13,778 nucleotides of DNA from Chitinophagaceae bacterium (GCA_025924755.1 JAICHT010000066.1:1-13778); one strand, 5' to 3'; shown: positions 6,007-13,778, numbered from the stretch's first letter. Notes: a model not told the origin generated them from the letters alone. Made by a program: numbers and translations.

Positions 6007-7908
6007 TTAGCTGGCTTTTGCTTTCCACGAAGTGAGCATTTCTTTACCACGCAAAAGCACTTTTAAACTCCTTCTTTTTATGGAGATATCAGGATGTTTT
6101 TTTTCATGTTCGTCTATACCTTGTTTGTAGGCAGATAAGATATTTTGATAAGATACCAATCCTATAATATGGTTGTTATCTTCTTTAGATACTACCGGCA
6201 ATACATCTATATTTTCTTTTGCCATTAGTTCTACTGCGGTACGCAAGCTGTTATCAATAGCTACAGAAATATTTTTTCGTTTCACCAATGTGCCTATCAA
6301 TGTATGAGGATTATGATGTTTGCTAAATAAACTGGAGGAGCTTAGTATGCCTTTATAGGCACCTTCATTGTTTGAAATAATAAAGTAATTGCTTTTATAC
6401 TCCGGTTCGTTATTCATCCAATCCCACACTTCTTCAATCTTATTATCTTCACTCAATACTAAGCCGTTTTCTTCCATTACCTGCTCCACCGTTACCTTTT
6501 CTAAGATATCCGGCTCGTAGGAATCTGGAGTTTTTACACCCCTGCGGGCAATCTTTTCGGTCATAATGGTGTTTTCCATCAAAAAGAAAGAAACAAAATA
6601 AGAAGCAGTGCAGGAGGCCAGCAATGGCAATAAGGCGTTTGACTGCAAGGTGGTTTCCAATGCAAAAATGATAGAGGTAAGCAATGCCCTGGATGCGCCT
6701 GCAAACATAGCCGACATACCTACTAATGCCGCAAGCGGCAGTGTAACTCCGGCAGCAGGAAAAAGATGCATAATAGCACTGCCCAACAAAGCACCGGTAG
6801 CGCCACCAATAGTTAGCAACGGCGCAAGTGTACCACCCGAAGTACCGCTACCGAGGGCAACAGCCCATGAAAGAAATTTCAACAGGCATAGCGACAAAAC
6901 AATTTGCATAGGCAAACTACCTGAAAGAACATCTGTAATATTGTTATATCCTACTCCTAATGTTCGAGGGGCGAAATAGCCAATAATGCCTACGCCAAGG
7001 CCTCCAATAGCAGGCCACCACATCCAATGTACCGGAAGCTTTTCAAACGCATCTTCAATAAGATACACAATTTTTGTAACGCCTACAGAAAGCAGTCCCA
7101 CTATGATACCCATAATGCTGTACGCAAAAAGCGCAGTATTCGTAGGCGCTTCAATTACGTGATCGATACGAAAAACAGGACCGGTTTCAAATAGAAAATG
7201 ATGCCCGGCTGCACCTGTTATGCAGGCCATTGCTACCGGAATAATAGAGCGGGGAGAAAATTCGAACAACAATAATTCAATGGCTAAGAAAATGGCTGCA
7301 ATAGGGCTTCCAAAAATAGCTGCCATACCCGCTGTGGCCCCTGCGGCTAACAATATTTTGCGCTCATTATGAGTAATCTTCAATAGCTGCCCCAAGGTAG
7401 AGCCTAAAGCACCGCCGGTGGCAATGATAGGACCTTCTGCCCCAAAAGGACCACCCGTACCAATAGATATGGCGGATGATATGGGCTTTAAGTAAGTGAT
7501 AGTAGGCTTTATTTTACTTTGATTGGTCAATATCTGCTCCATTGCTTCGGGAATGCCATGACCCCGAATACCTTTTGAACCATACAGCGCCATCAATCCA
7601 ACTACTATGCCGCCCAGTGCCGGAACTATAATAACAACCCAGCCAAGATGATTGTCAGCCGGACTTACATAATCTACCGAAAAACTACCGCGAAAAGAAA
7701 TATTGGTAACCAGGTTAATAAGGTAAACCAGCAGCTTGGCAATAAAGCTGATGCAAACCGCAATCATAATGGCCAATGCGGAAATGGTTACCAACCGGTT
7801 TTTATTTTGCGAAGTGCGGGGGCGAATATCCTCAGCTTCCAGGGTTGGATTTAATGAAATTGAAATAGGAATACCATTCTTTAATAAATTGTTCTTCGTC
7901 ATGTGCAT
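6007..7908 (-). CDS. CLC-family chloride channel/antiporter with C-terminal CBS pair
   Basis: A 633-residue protein with a CLC membrane core (about residues 40-450) and two CBS domains (about 472-527 and 540-596), which in relatives bind adenine nucleotides. The three CLC pore motifs are visible: G116-H-G-I-P120, G156-A-E-G-P160 with the gating glutamate Glu158, and G358-G-T-L-A-P363. By hand alignment to E. coli ClC, the selectivity serine (S107) is His117, the internal proton glutamate (E203) is Leu212 next to a conserved Glu211, and the central tyrosine (Y445) aligns near Met449. That suggests altered anion preference or uncoupled, channel-like transport. This is inference; the variants may be normal for this bacterial CBS-containing branch. 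ATGs exist at 7908 and 7902. It converges with the polymerase-like gene, 26 bases apart. Confidence 0.93.
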   Translation of the reverse strand: MHMTKNNLLKNGIPISISLNPTLEAEDIRPRTSQNKNRLVTISALAIMIAVCISFIAKLLVYLINLVTNISFRGSFSVDYVSPADNHLGWVVIIVPALGGIVVGLMALYGSKGIRGHGIPEAMEQILTNQSKIKPTITYLKPISSAISIGTGGPFGAEGPIIATGGALGSTLGQLLKITHNERKILLAAGATAGMAAIFGSPIAAIFLAIELLLFEFSPRSIIPVAMACITGAAGHHFLFETGPVFRIDHVIEAPTNTALFAYSIMGIIVGLLSVGVTKIVYLIEDAFEKLPVHWMWWPAIGGLGVGIIGYFAPRTLGVGYNNITDVLSGSLPMQIVLSLCLLKFLSWAVALGSGTSGGTLAPLLTIGGATGALLGSAIMHLFPAAGVTLPLAALVGMSAMFAGASRALLTSIIFALETTLQSNALLPLLASCTASYFVSFFLMENTIMTEKIARRGVKTPDSYEPDILEKVTVEQVMEENGLVLSEDNKIEEVWDWMNNEPEYKSNYFIISNNEGAYKGILSSSSLFSKHHNPHTLIGTLVKRKNISVAIDNSLRTAVELMAKENIDVLPVVSKEDNNHIIGLVSYQNILSAYKQGIDEHEKKHPDISIKRRSLKVLLRGKEMLTSWKAKAS

Positions 7909-7998
7909 TTTTTAGCGTAGGTTTTATCCTATCCTTCAACGAGGTGGCATGTCTCCGGATATATGATAGTGCTATTAAGATTAATAACTCAATGGGCA

Positions 7999-8030
7999 CA
8001 AAAGTACTCATTCAAACTTATGTATCTAAA
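7999..8030 (-). promoter_or_regulatory. Candidate Bacteroidota-type promoter for the CLC gene
   Basis: On the minus strand TACTTTTG (7999-8006) fits the Bacteroidota -7 box TAnnTTTG exactly. It is preceded by TTTA (8027-8030), near the -33 TTTG box, at a spacing of 20 bases. A second exact -7 match, TAAGTTTG, lies at 8013-8020 but has no good -33 partner. Transcription would start near 7992, giving a leader of about 85 bases. Confidence 0.4.
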
Positions 8031-8089
8031 ACATTTTATTCTTTTCTAAAAATGCTGCACTCCTATGTTATTGAATGTTAAGCTAATTT

Positions 8090-8115
8090 GCGTGAATCCT
8101 TAAGTAAAATCACGC
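8090..8115 (-). terminator. Hairpin downstream of the OppC-like gene
   Basis: GCGTGA (8090-8095) and TCACGC (8110-8115) form a GC-rich 6-bp stem with a 14-base loop, 27 bases beyond the permease stop codon in its reading direction. The following minus-strand bases are A/T-rich but hold no clean T-run, so termination is plausible rather than sure. Confidence 0.35.
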
Positions 8116-8142
8116 GGATGTAAATAGGCTTTCTTAACGAAG

Positions 8143-9282
8143 TTATATGCGGCCTCTTACATTCAACGCATCCCGCAAGCCATTGCCTAATAAATTAAAC
8201 GCCATCACCAACAGCATAATTGCAAAGCCCGGAGCCAGGGCCAGCATCGGGTTTTGCGTGATGATGAAATTGTAGTTTTCTTTAATCATAAGGCCCCAAC
8301 TGGGTTGCGGTGGTTGTACGCCGATACCTAAAAAACTTAACCCTGCTTCAATAACAATAGCCGACGCAAAGTTGGAAGCGGCAATTACTAATATGGGTCC
8401 TAAAATGTTGGGGAGAATATGATATGCAATAATGCGTACATCCGAGAAGCCTAAAGCCCGTGCTGCCTCTACATATTGCAACTGGCGGGCGGCCAGTACC
8501 TGCCCGCGAACCAGACGCGCTACATTTACCCACATGGTTAAACCTACTGCTATAAAAACCTGCCAGAATCCTTTGCCCAAAAGCAGGGTTACTGCAAATA
8601 CCAAAAGCAAAGTAGGTATGCTCCAGATGATATTAATGAGCCACATAATTACTTCGTCGGTTACGCCTCTGAAATAACCTGCCAATGCTCCCAGAAGAAT
8701 GCCTACCGTCAGTGAAATGATTACCGTAATTAAACCTACACTTAAACTAACACGGGTACCAATAATTAACCGGCTCAACATATCGCGGCCATATTTATCA
8801 GTTCCTAAATAAAACTTTTTTATGATGATATTATGGGCCTTAAATTGTTGCTGTAAACTTTGTACCCCCGTATCAGTAAGAGGAATGTAGATCGAATTTA
8901 TAAATGAACGCCTCTCAGTTTCATATACCTCTTCATCAATATATTTTTCATAAATAACCGTATCCATATGAAACGCCACGTTCCGGACCGGGATATATTC
9001 ATATGCATCTTCCTGTCCGTTTAATAACCTGCTGAAAAAACTTTTTTCCGCTACGTTCCGGTCTCGTTTAAAGAGTAAAAATTTTTGTTGGAAGCCCGGC
9101 TTTCGGCCACCTGTTTCCAATATCATACGGTTGGCAAAAGGTGATGCATCCGGCGCTATCCAATAACCGAACACCGAAATAAATATTGCTATCACAATCA
9201 ATATCAAACCAGCCATGGCTGCCTTATTCTTTTTTAACCGCTGCCAGGCTGCTTTTTCAAAGGATGGAGATACTTCGTTCAT
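8143..9282 (-). CDS. ABC transporter permease, OppC/DppC-like
   Basis: A 379-residue inner-membrane permease of a peptide- or nickel-type ABC importer. It opens with an OppC_N-like segment (basic RLKKNKAAMAG, then a span at about 22-42). The standard LGTDKYGRDMLSR entry motif is at 159-171, and about five spans follow. The EAA coupling loop (272-292: EAARALGFSD, then HILPN) contacts the ATPase, and the C-terminus has GLSFLGIG and PSWG at 313-330. About 115 residues between the first span and the LGTD motif form a large periplasmic insert, longer than in E. coli OppC; I have seen such inserts in Bacteroidota homologues. No OppB, ATPase or binding protein is adjacent, so partners must be encoded elsewhere. 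It starts 16 bases after the glycosyltransferase stop, suggesting co-transcription without showing a shared role. Confidence 0.93.
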   Translation of the reverse strand: MNEVSPSFEKAAWQRLKKNKAAMAGLILIVIAIFISVFGYWIAPDASPFANRMILETGGRKPGFQQKFLLFKRDRNVAEKSFFSRLLNGQEDAYEYIPVRNVAFHMDTVIYEKYIDEEVYETERRSFINSIYIPLTDTGVQSLQQQFKAHNIIIKKFYLGTDKYGRDMLSRLIIGTRVSLSVGLITVIISLTVGILLGALAGYFRGVTDEVIMWLINIIWSIPTLLLVFAVTLLLGKGFWQVFIAVGLTMWVNVARLVRGQVLAARQLQYVEAARALGFSDVRIIAYHILPNILGPILVIAASNFASAIVIEAGLSFLGIGVQPPQPSWGLMIKENYNFIITQNPMLALAPGFAIMLLVMAFNLLGNGLRDALNVRGRI

Positions 9283-9298
9283 TAAAGAAAGTTAGTGG

Positions 9299-10420
9299 TT
9301 ATTTTGTTCTGCGGCCTTTCCACTCGTAAGTACCTAACTGGCTTATCAAACCGATACTAACGGTATAGAGTATGTGAAAAGGTTGAAAAAAAGGAAAATA
9401 TTTCATTAGCTTTTGCTGGCCAAAAAAAAGAGATACTTTATTTACAAATGGAATTTCGATACCGGTTTTTATTATCAGGTACAACAATACCATCCAGGCA
9501 TATGCTTTATGATTTATGGCAGCAATCAGCAATACAAAAAACAGCACATTAAACAGATACACAAAAATCAATACGGCCAATATACGATAATCATTATAGT
9601 AAAGCGTTTTGCTGGCCCAGCGGCGGCGCTGCATAATAAAATCTTTCCATCCCGGCATAGGTTGTGTAGTTACTATAGCTTTATCACTTTTAAGATAATA
9701 AATTTTTGAAGGTTGCTCCTTCCCTATTTTATACATCAGCAACATATCATCGCCACTAGCTACTTTTTCAATTCCTTCAAACCCGTTTACTTTCAAAAAA
9801 GCCTCTTTAGTATAAGCAAGGTTAGCCCCGTTGCACATGGCATGAAAGCCCGCCGATACACTGGCAGCCGTAATACCCTGCAACACCATAAAATCCAGCG
9901 TTTGAAAAATTTGCAATAAAGAAGAATTGTTGCTGTACTTAACCGGAGCCGCGATGAACGCCGCATGTCTTTGCATATAGAAAGCCACTATCGTTTGCAG
10001 CCATTCCGTATCCATTTGGCAATCCGCATCGGTTACTACAATGAGTTCGCCTGTAGCTTTTCTCACACCCGTTTCAATGGCTTTCTTTTTTGACGAAGTT
10101 CCGATAGTTGCATCCGGTTGAATGAGCATAACCATGCCTGATAAAAAGGGCTGTACAACTGCGGCTGTTTTATCGGTTGAAAAATCGTCCACCACTATTA
10201 CTTCAAAAAAGTTTTTCGGATACGTTTGACCCTCCAGTGCCTGTAATAAACTGGGCAAATTTGCTTCTTCATTACGGGCTGCTATTACTACAGATACCGG
10301 TATATTATGAGGAATTATATCAGGCTCAAAATCGGTAATGCACTGCCAATGATGCTTGTAGTAAAAAAGCAGCAGTGCATATATAAATAAAAAAACAGCA
10401 GTAAGAAATAACAAGCCCAT
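9299..10420 (-). CDS. Membrane-anchored family 2 glycosyltransferase
   Basis: A 373-residue GT-A glycosyltransferase. An N-terminal span (about residues 2-20) is followed by the catalytic domain. VVIAARNEEANLPSLL (44-59) and VIVVDDFSTD (74-83) bind the nucleotide sugar. TDADCQ (130-135) holds the D-x-D-like metal site. GDD (223-225) is the likely catalytic aspartate region, and Q264-RRRW268 is the Q-x-x-R-W motif of processive enzymes. Three or four spans close the protein (about 281-300, 306-322, 345-362). The layout resembles membrane synthases and lipid or carotenoid glycosyltransferases of Bacteroidota; the acceptor is unknown. The frame extends upstream to a TTG at 10435, but I chose the ATG at 10420, which starts directly at the hydrophobic anchor. 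It lies 80 bases after the SGNH hydrolase gene on the same strand. Confidence 0.9.
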   Translation of the reverse strand: MGLLFLTAVFLFIYALLLFYYKHHWQCITDFEPDIIPHNIPVSVVIAARNEEANLPSLLQALEGQTYPKNFFEVIVVDDFSTDKTAAVVQPFLSGMVMLIQPDATIGTSSKKKAIETGVRKATGELIVVTDADCQMDTEWLQTIVAFYMQRHAAFIAAPVKYSNNSSLLQIFQTLDFMVLQGITAASVSAGFHAMCNGANLAYTKEAFLKVNGFEGIEKVASGDDMLLMYKIGKEQPSKIYYLKSDKAIVTTQPMPGWKDFIMQRRRWASKTLYYNDYRILAVLIFVYLFNVLFFVLLIAAINHKAYAWMVLLYLIIKTGIEIPFVNKVSLFFGQQKLMKYFPFFQPFHILYTVSIGLISQLGTYEWKGRRTK

Positions 10421-10500
10421 AGTTACTAGAGGCAAATCTAAATTGCAGACCGGATACGTTGCATTTTATTTACAGAATGGATGATGCAGGGACTGGTGGC

Positions 10501-11757
10501 TTATTGCAGCTTAACAAATTGCTTTACAATATAGCTTCCATCAGCAGCGGCAATGCGTAAAAAATATCTGCCTGTTGATAATGCTGATATAGGAACTGTT
10601 ATGCTGGTAACTCCGGGGGCTAGCATCATGGATTGCTTACCCACTATAGCGCCAGACATGCCGATGATACTCAATTCTAAAGCTTCGCTTTTATTGCTAA
10701 GTACTTCTGCATTGAGGCTGGAGGCGGTAGTATATATCTTATCCACATCTAAAGCTTTACCGCCGTTTACCAAAGTCACCACTTTCGAATAGCTGGTTTT
10801 ATCAGGCTCTGTAATCAGTAACCGGTAATAGCTTTTTCCAATAAGCGGGTTCAGGTCTGTCCACGAATAATCGGCTGATTGGCTGGTGCCTTGCTTGCTT
10901 TTACGGCACAGGGTTATGAAGTTGGTATCATTGCTGCTCCGTTGCAAATCAAAATACGTATCTAGAGAGCCTTGTTCCGAATGCCATTTTATAAGTGCTT
11001 CGCCGTTTTGCAGTTGCACGTTAAAATCGCTGATCACCACTGGCGGAATCACTACAGGCGGCACTACATCAATATTAAAAATGTCTTTAGCTTTTACTCT
11101 TTCAAAAAGTAACCGGTGACCTAAATTATTTACATGGATGCCATCTCCATAATCTACCTCTGGCCGTATGTTATAATTACCATCAGTGGTTGACAGGTCA
11201 TCCCAAAAATTAATAGCATATTTTCCAAAAGCCGCCTCGATAGAGTCCGCCAGGTCCCGCTGATATCGCCGCATCGTAGCGTCCTGCAGGTTTCGGGGTT
11301 GCGTAGTAGTAATAAAGCATTTAATATTGCCGGGCGCAGTAGTAACAGTTTGAAACAACGTTCTGAAATTATTCATTACTTCTGCTTTCGAATAGCCATA
11401 AGCAATGTCGTTGGAAGGAAGATTAATAATAACAATATCGGGTGAAAGGCTTAAAGCCTTGGTAACATTCCTGGCCTCATCTGTAGCAGGCCTGTTGGCG
11501 GGAGGCACAAAACCGGTAGGCATTACCTGGTATGTAACATATGCGCCCATAGCTAAATTGGTAATTGTGGTATCCACACCATCAGCAGTGTTTTTCCGAA
11601 ATTCCAACTGAAGTCTCCCTACCCAGGCAGAATCGTACGTTGTAGCGCCGGTACCATAAGCAGTAGACGAACCCAGCACCACTATACTTTTTTGAGCAAG
11701 CGAAACCAGGGAGCAATATTGTATAATTAAGAAAGTAAAGACGAAAGCTTTTTTCAT
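10501..11757 (-). CDS. Secreted SGNH/GDSL hydrolase with T9SS sorting domain
   Basis: A 418-residue exported esterase-type enzyme. A signal peptide (about residues 1-21, ending SLA before QKS) leads into an SGNH domain. Block I is VVLGSS with nucleophile Ser31, a GSS variant of GDS. Block II has Gly71 in NLAMGAYVT, block III is PSND with Asn116, and block V is D205-G-I-H208, completing the Ser-Asp-His set. A short proline/valine linker (231-242) leads to a fibronectin-III-like beta domain (about 244-330). The C-terminus (about 335-418) is a type A T9SS sorting domain, ending with STGRYFLRI and VKQFVKLQ, so the enzyme should be exported across the outer membrane and surface-attached or released. 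Substrate is unknown; deacylation of polysaccharide or lipid esters is typical. It is divergent from the MarR gene and may lead a unit with the GT2 and permease genes. Confidence 0.9.
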   Translation of the reverse strand: MKKAFVFTFLIIQYCSLVSLAQKSIVVLGSSTAYGTGATTYDSAWVGRLQLEFRKNTADGVDTTITNLAMGAYVTYQVMPTGFVPPANRPATDEARNVTKALSLSPDIVIINLPSNDIAYGYSKAEVMNNFRTLFQTVTTAPGNIKCFITTTQPRNLQDATMRRYQRDLADSIEAAFGKYAINFWDDLSTTDGNYNIRPEVDYGDGIHVNNLGHRLLFERVKAKDIFNIDVVPPVVIPPVVISDFNVQLQNGEALIKWHSEQGSLDTYFDLQRSSNDTNFITLCRKSKQGTSQSADYSWTDLNPLIGKSYYRLLITEPDKTSYSKVVTLVNGGKALDVDKIYTTASSLNAEVLSNKSEALELSIIGMSGAIVGKQSMMLAPGVTSITVPISALSTGRYFLRIAAADGSYIVKQFVKLQ

Positions 11758-11891
11758 AACCTTGGGAGCATTATTAGCAAAATAAATAGCATAAAACCGC
11801 CTTCACCAGGTTATAGAGCGGGATTAAGGTGTCGAAAATAGCAATTATCGGCGAAAATAAAAACATTCTTGAATAAGAAAGCAGCTATTTC

Positions 11892-11923
11892 TTTGCTTTT
11901 CTGCCGGTGGTGTATTAAATTTA
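11892..11923 (+). promoter_or_regulatory. Candidate promoter of the MarR gene
   Basis: TTTG at 11892-11895 fits the Bacteroidota -33 box. TAAATTTA at 11916-11923 matches seven of the eight bases of TAnnTTTG, and the spacing is 20 bases. Transcription would start near 11930, inside the palindromic operator, which strengthens the pairing of the two sites. Confidence 0.4.
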
Positions 11924-11925
11924 CT

Positions 11926-11943
11926 TAGTTGCATAAACAACTA
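11926..11943 (+). promoter_or_regulatory. MarR-type palindromic operator
   Basis: TAGTTG-CATAAA-CAACTA is a perfect 6-bp inverted repeat with a 6-base spacer, ending two bases before the regulator's ATG. MarR dimers typically bind 16-20 bp palindromes with TTG/CAA half-sites like this one. It covers the predicted transcription start, so binding would repress the regulator's own gene. I found no second full copy before the acyl-CoA dehydrogenase. Confidence 0.6.
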
Positions 11944-11944
11944 T

Positions 11945-12394
11945 ATGTCAAACAACCAATTTAAAAAAGGAGAGTTATACAGCTTTATTTCCGGTAAAGC
12001 TTCCACTGCTATTGCCCGGCGTTTACAAAAAAAGTTTAATGGCAGCAATTTCAATCTCACCATCGAGCAATGGAGCATTTTATATCATTTATGGAAGGAG
12101 GATGGTAAAAGCCAGCAGCAGTTGTGTACCGCTACTTTTCGGGACAAGCCCAGTATAACCCGCCTGATAGATAACCTGGAGAAGTTAAGTTTGGTAAAAC
12201 GGGTGCCCGATGAAAAAGACCGCCGCATCAACAAAGTTTTTTTAACCAGGGAAGCCCGGATATTAGAAGAGCAAAGCATGCAAATGGCACAGGAAACCTT
12301 AAACGAAGCACTGGAAGGCGTACCTGCCGAACACGTTAATTTGTGTAAAGAAGTATTGCAAAAAGTATATGATAATTTAAGTCAAAATAGTTGA
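11945..12394 (+). CDS. MarR-family transcriptional regulator
   Basis: A 149-residue winged-helix repressor of usual MarR length. N- and C-terminal helices (about 10-32 and 105-145) form the dimer interface. The DNA-binding part has LTIEQWSILYHLW (38-50), a helix-turn-helix with recognition helix KPSITRLIDNLEKL (68-81), and the wing LVKRVPDEKDRRINKVFLT with the conserved D-R-R at 92-94. It should bind the palindrome just ahead of its start. Ligands of MarR proteins are often small aromatic acids or CoA thioesters. The downstream acyl-CoA dehydrogenase makes control of fatty-acid or aromatic acyl-CoA breakdown a reasonable inference, but the effector cannot be read from the sequence. No Shine-Dalgarno motif precedes the ATG, as usual in this phylum. 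Confidence 0.92.
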   Translation: MSNNQFKKGELYSFISGKASTAIARRLQKKFNGSNFNLTIEQWSILYHLWKEDGKSQQQLCTATFRDKPSITRLIDNLEKLSLVKRVPDEKDRRINKVFLTREARILEEQSMQMAQETLNEALEGVPAEHVNLCKEVLQKVYDNLSQNS

Positions 12395-12426
12395 CAGATG
12401 ATAGTGGGTTTAGTCAAGGTTATGGC

Positions 12427-12472
12427 TTGATAGCTTGTAAATGATAACGGTGAAGTTTGGATATACTATCAA
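12427..12472. repeat. 7-bp inverted repeat ahead of acyl-CoA dehydrogenase
   Basis: TTGATAG (12427-12433) and CTATCAA (12466-12472) are exact reverse complements 32 bases apart in the 125-base gap between the two genes. It could be a regulatory site or a weak hairpin, and its half-sites differ from the MarR operator. No convincing promoter was found in the gap, so read-through from the MarR promoter is possible. Confidence 0.3.
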
Positions 12473-12519
12473 CTGCCACCCATCATCAAATAAAAATTTC
12501 AAACTACAAACTTTTAAAT

Positions 12520-13778
12520 ATGAGCACCTCCCAAACTTTAACCGTTTTAAAAGGCGGCGAATGGCTGATTAAAGAAAGCCAAGCTGCCGAAACATTTATT
12601 CCGGAAGATTTTAACGAAGAACAAAAAATGATTGGCGATATGTGCAATCAGTTTTTGCAGGCGGAAGTAATTCCAAACCTGGATAAGATTGACAACCTGG
12701 AACCCGGCCTCATGCGGTCTCTGCTGGAAAAAGCAGGCAGTCAGGGATTACTGTCGGCTACGTTTCCGGAAGCCTATGGCGGTTTAGGAAAAGATTTTAT
12801 TACCGCCAATATTATCGGTGAGCATTTGGGGGGTGGTCATTCTTTTTCCGTAGCTATTTCAGCACATACGGGCATTGGTACCTTGCCTATATTATACTTC
12901 GGTACCGACGAGCAAAAGCAGAAATATATTCCAAAACTATTAACCGGCGAATGGATAGGTGCCTATGGATTGACAGAACCTAATAGTGGTAGCGATGCGT
13001 TAGGAGCAAAGACAACAGCCAGGCTAAGTGAAGATGGAAAGTACTATCTGCTGAACGGGCAAAAATGCTGGATCACCAATGGGGGTTTCGCCGATGTATT
13101 TACCGTATTTGCAAAGATTGATGGTACTAAGTTTACCGCTTTTATAGTAGAAAAAGATTTTGAAGGATTTAGTCATGGTCCTGAAGAACATAAAATGGGT
13201 ATTAAAGGTTCCTCTACCGTTCAACTGTATTTTCAGGATTGCAAAGTGCCTGCTGAAAATGTATTAGGCGAAATTGGTAAAGGACATAAAATAGCATTCA
13301 ATATATTGAATATTGGCCGTTTAAAATTATGTGCAGCAGCATTAGGCGGTGCTAAAAAAGCGCTGACAAGTTCTGTAGAATATGCTATCACCCGTGAACA
13401 ATTTGGTCAATCCATTTCTACTTTTGGAGCCATCAAGCACAAGCTCGCCGAAATGGTGATACGCATTTTTGCCTGCGAAAGCGCATTGTACCGTACTGCT
13501 AAATGGATTGATGAAAAAGAACAGGAGCTGCTGGAAAATGGCAAACCTTTTAATGAAGCCTTGTTGGGTGCTGCCGAAGAATATGCTATTGAATGTGCTA
13601 TATTAAAAGTGGATGGAAGCGAGGTTTTAGATTTTGTTGTGGATGAAGGTGTGCAGATACATGGCGGTAATGGCTTTAGTGCCGAATATAATATTTCCCG
13701 TGCCTATCGTGATAGTCGTATTAACCGCATTTTTGAAGGCACCAATGAAATTAATCGGCTGCTTACGGTAGATATGAC
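12520..13778 (+). CDS. Acyl-CoA dehydrogenase, 3' end outside window
   Basis: Open from the ATG at 12520 to the window edge: 419 complete codons without a stop. The flavoenzyme catalyses the first step of fatty-acid beta-oxidation, making trans-2-enoyl-CoA and passing electrons to ETF. Visible marks are an N-terminal helical domain (about 30-145), the FAD/substrate signature AYGLTEPNSGSD at 148-159, the beta domain with KCWITNGG at 182-189, the second helical domain with TREQFGQ at 291-297, QIHGGNGF at 379-386, and FEGTNEINR, where Glu406 is the expected catalytic base. Related Bacteroidota enzymes that I recall are near 600 residues with an extra C-terminal domain, like VLCAD; if so, some 175-180 residues lie beyond the window. 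It sits 125 bases after the MarR gene on the same strand, probably under its control. Confidence 0.93.
   Translation, partial: MSTSQTLTVLKGGEWLIKESQAAETFIPEDFNEEQKMIGDMCNQFLQAEVIPNLDKIDNLEPGLMRSLLEKAGSQGLLSATFPEAYGGLGKDFITANIIGEHLGGGHSFSVAISAHTGIGTLPILYFGTDEQKQKYIPKLLTGEWIGAYGLTEPNSGSDALGAKTTARLSEDGKYYLLNGQKCWITNGGFADVFTVFAKIDGTKFTAFIVEKDFEGFSHGPEEHKMGIKGSSTVQLYFQDCKVPAENVLGEIGKGHKIAFNILNIGRLKLCAAALGGAKKALTSSVEYAITREQFGQSISTFGAIKHKLAEMVIRIFACESALYRTAKWIDEKEQELLENGKPFNEALLGAAEEYAIECAILKVDGSEVLDFVVDEGVQIHGGNGFSAEYNISRAYRDSRINRIFEGTNEINRLLTVDM

Noticed and set aside
6608..6979. Plus-strand open frame of 123 codons inside the CLC gene
   Set aside because: It is antisense to the conserved CLC core and shows the composition of a reverse-frame shadow.
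10421..10435. TTG start for the glycosyltransferase
   Set aside because: The ATG at 10420 begins directly at the membrane anchor; the extra five residues add no recognisable feature.
1..13778. CRISPR array, tRNA or rRNA genes, transposase or integrase
   Set aside because: I read both strands for regular direct repeats, tRNA-like cloverleafs and recombinase motifs and saw none; a short or divergent RNA could still be missed without a search.

Overview
The window looks like chromosome from a Bacteroidota bacterium, probably of the Chitinophagaceae type. Supporting signs are a secreted hydrolase with a type IX secretion (T9SS) C-terminal sorting domain, DUF4386, DUF3667 and DUF1801 proteins close to versions common in that phylum, starts without Shine-Dalgarno sequences, and promoter-like boxes of the TTTG / TAnnTTTG type. 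No rRNA, tRNA, transposase, integrase or CRISPR array is visible.

Region 1 (1-2460) is accessory in character. Three small plus-strand genes (DUF4386 membrane protein, DUF3667 membrane protein, DUF1801 protein) are separated by long spacers. The first two are each followed by an imperfect palindrome (718-909 and 1696-1827) with the same architecture: a GCTA[A/T]C left core, a 4-nt spacer, a long stem, then a 6-nt spacer and a GTTGGC right core. The interiors are unrelated. This 'ORF then folded site' order resembles integron gene cassettes, and it is the most interesting structure here. A short remnant of a MNT-type nucleotidyltransferase follows the second element.

Region 2 (2520-5980, plus strand) has an old-yellow-enzyme oxidoreductase of the YqjM class. 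It is followed by a tightly overlapping pair for surface polysaccharide: a Wzz-like chain-length regulator and a multi-span Wzy/WaaL-like O-antigen polymerase or ligase.

Region 3 (6007-11757, minus strand) has a CLC-family anion transporter with two CBS domains and unusual pore residues. Upstream of it on the same strand is a run transcribed as SGNH hydrolase (T9SS cargo), then membrane glycosyltransferase GT2, then an OppC-like ABC permease. The last two are only 16 bases apart.

Region 4 (11892-13778, plus strand) diverges from the hydrolase. A MarR-family regulator has a near-ideal palindromic operator over its own predicted transcription start, followed by an acyl-CoA dehydrogenase cut by the window end. 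This suggests a ligand-controlled fatty-acid beta-oxidation locus.
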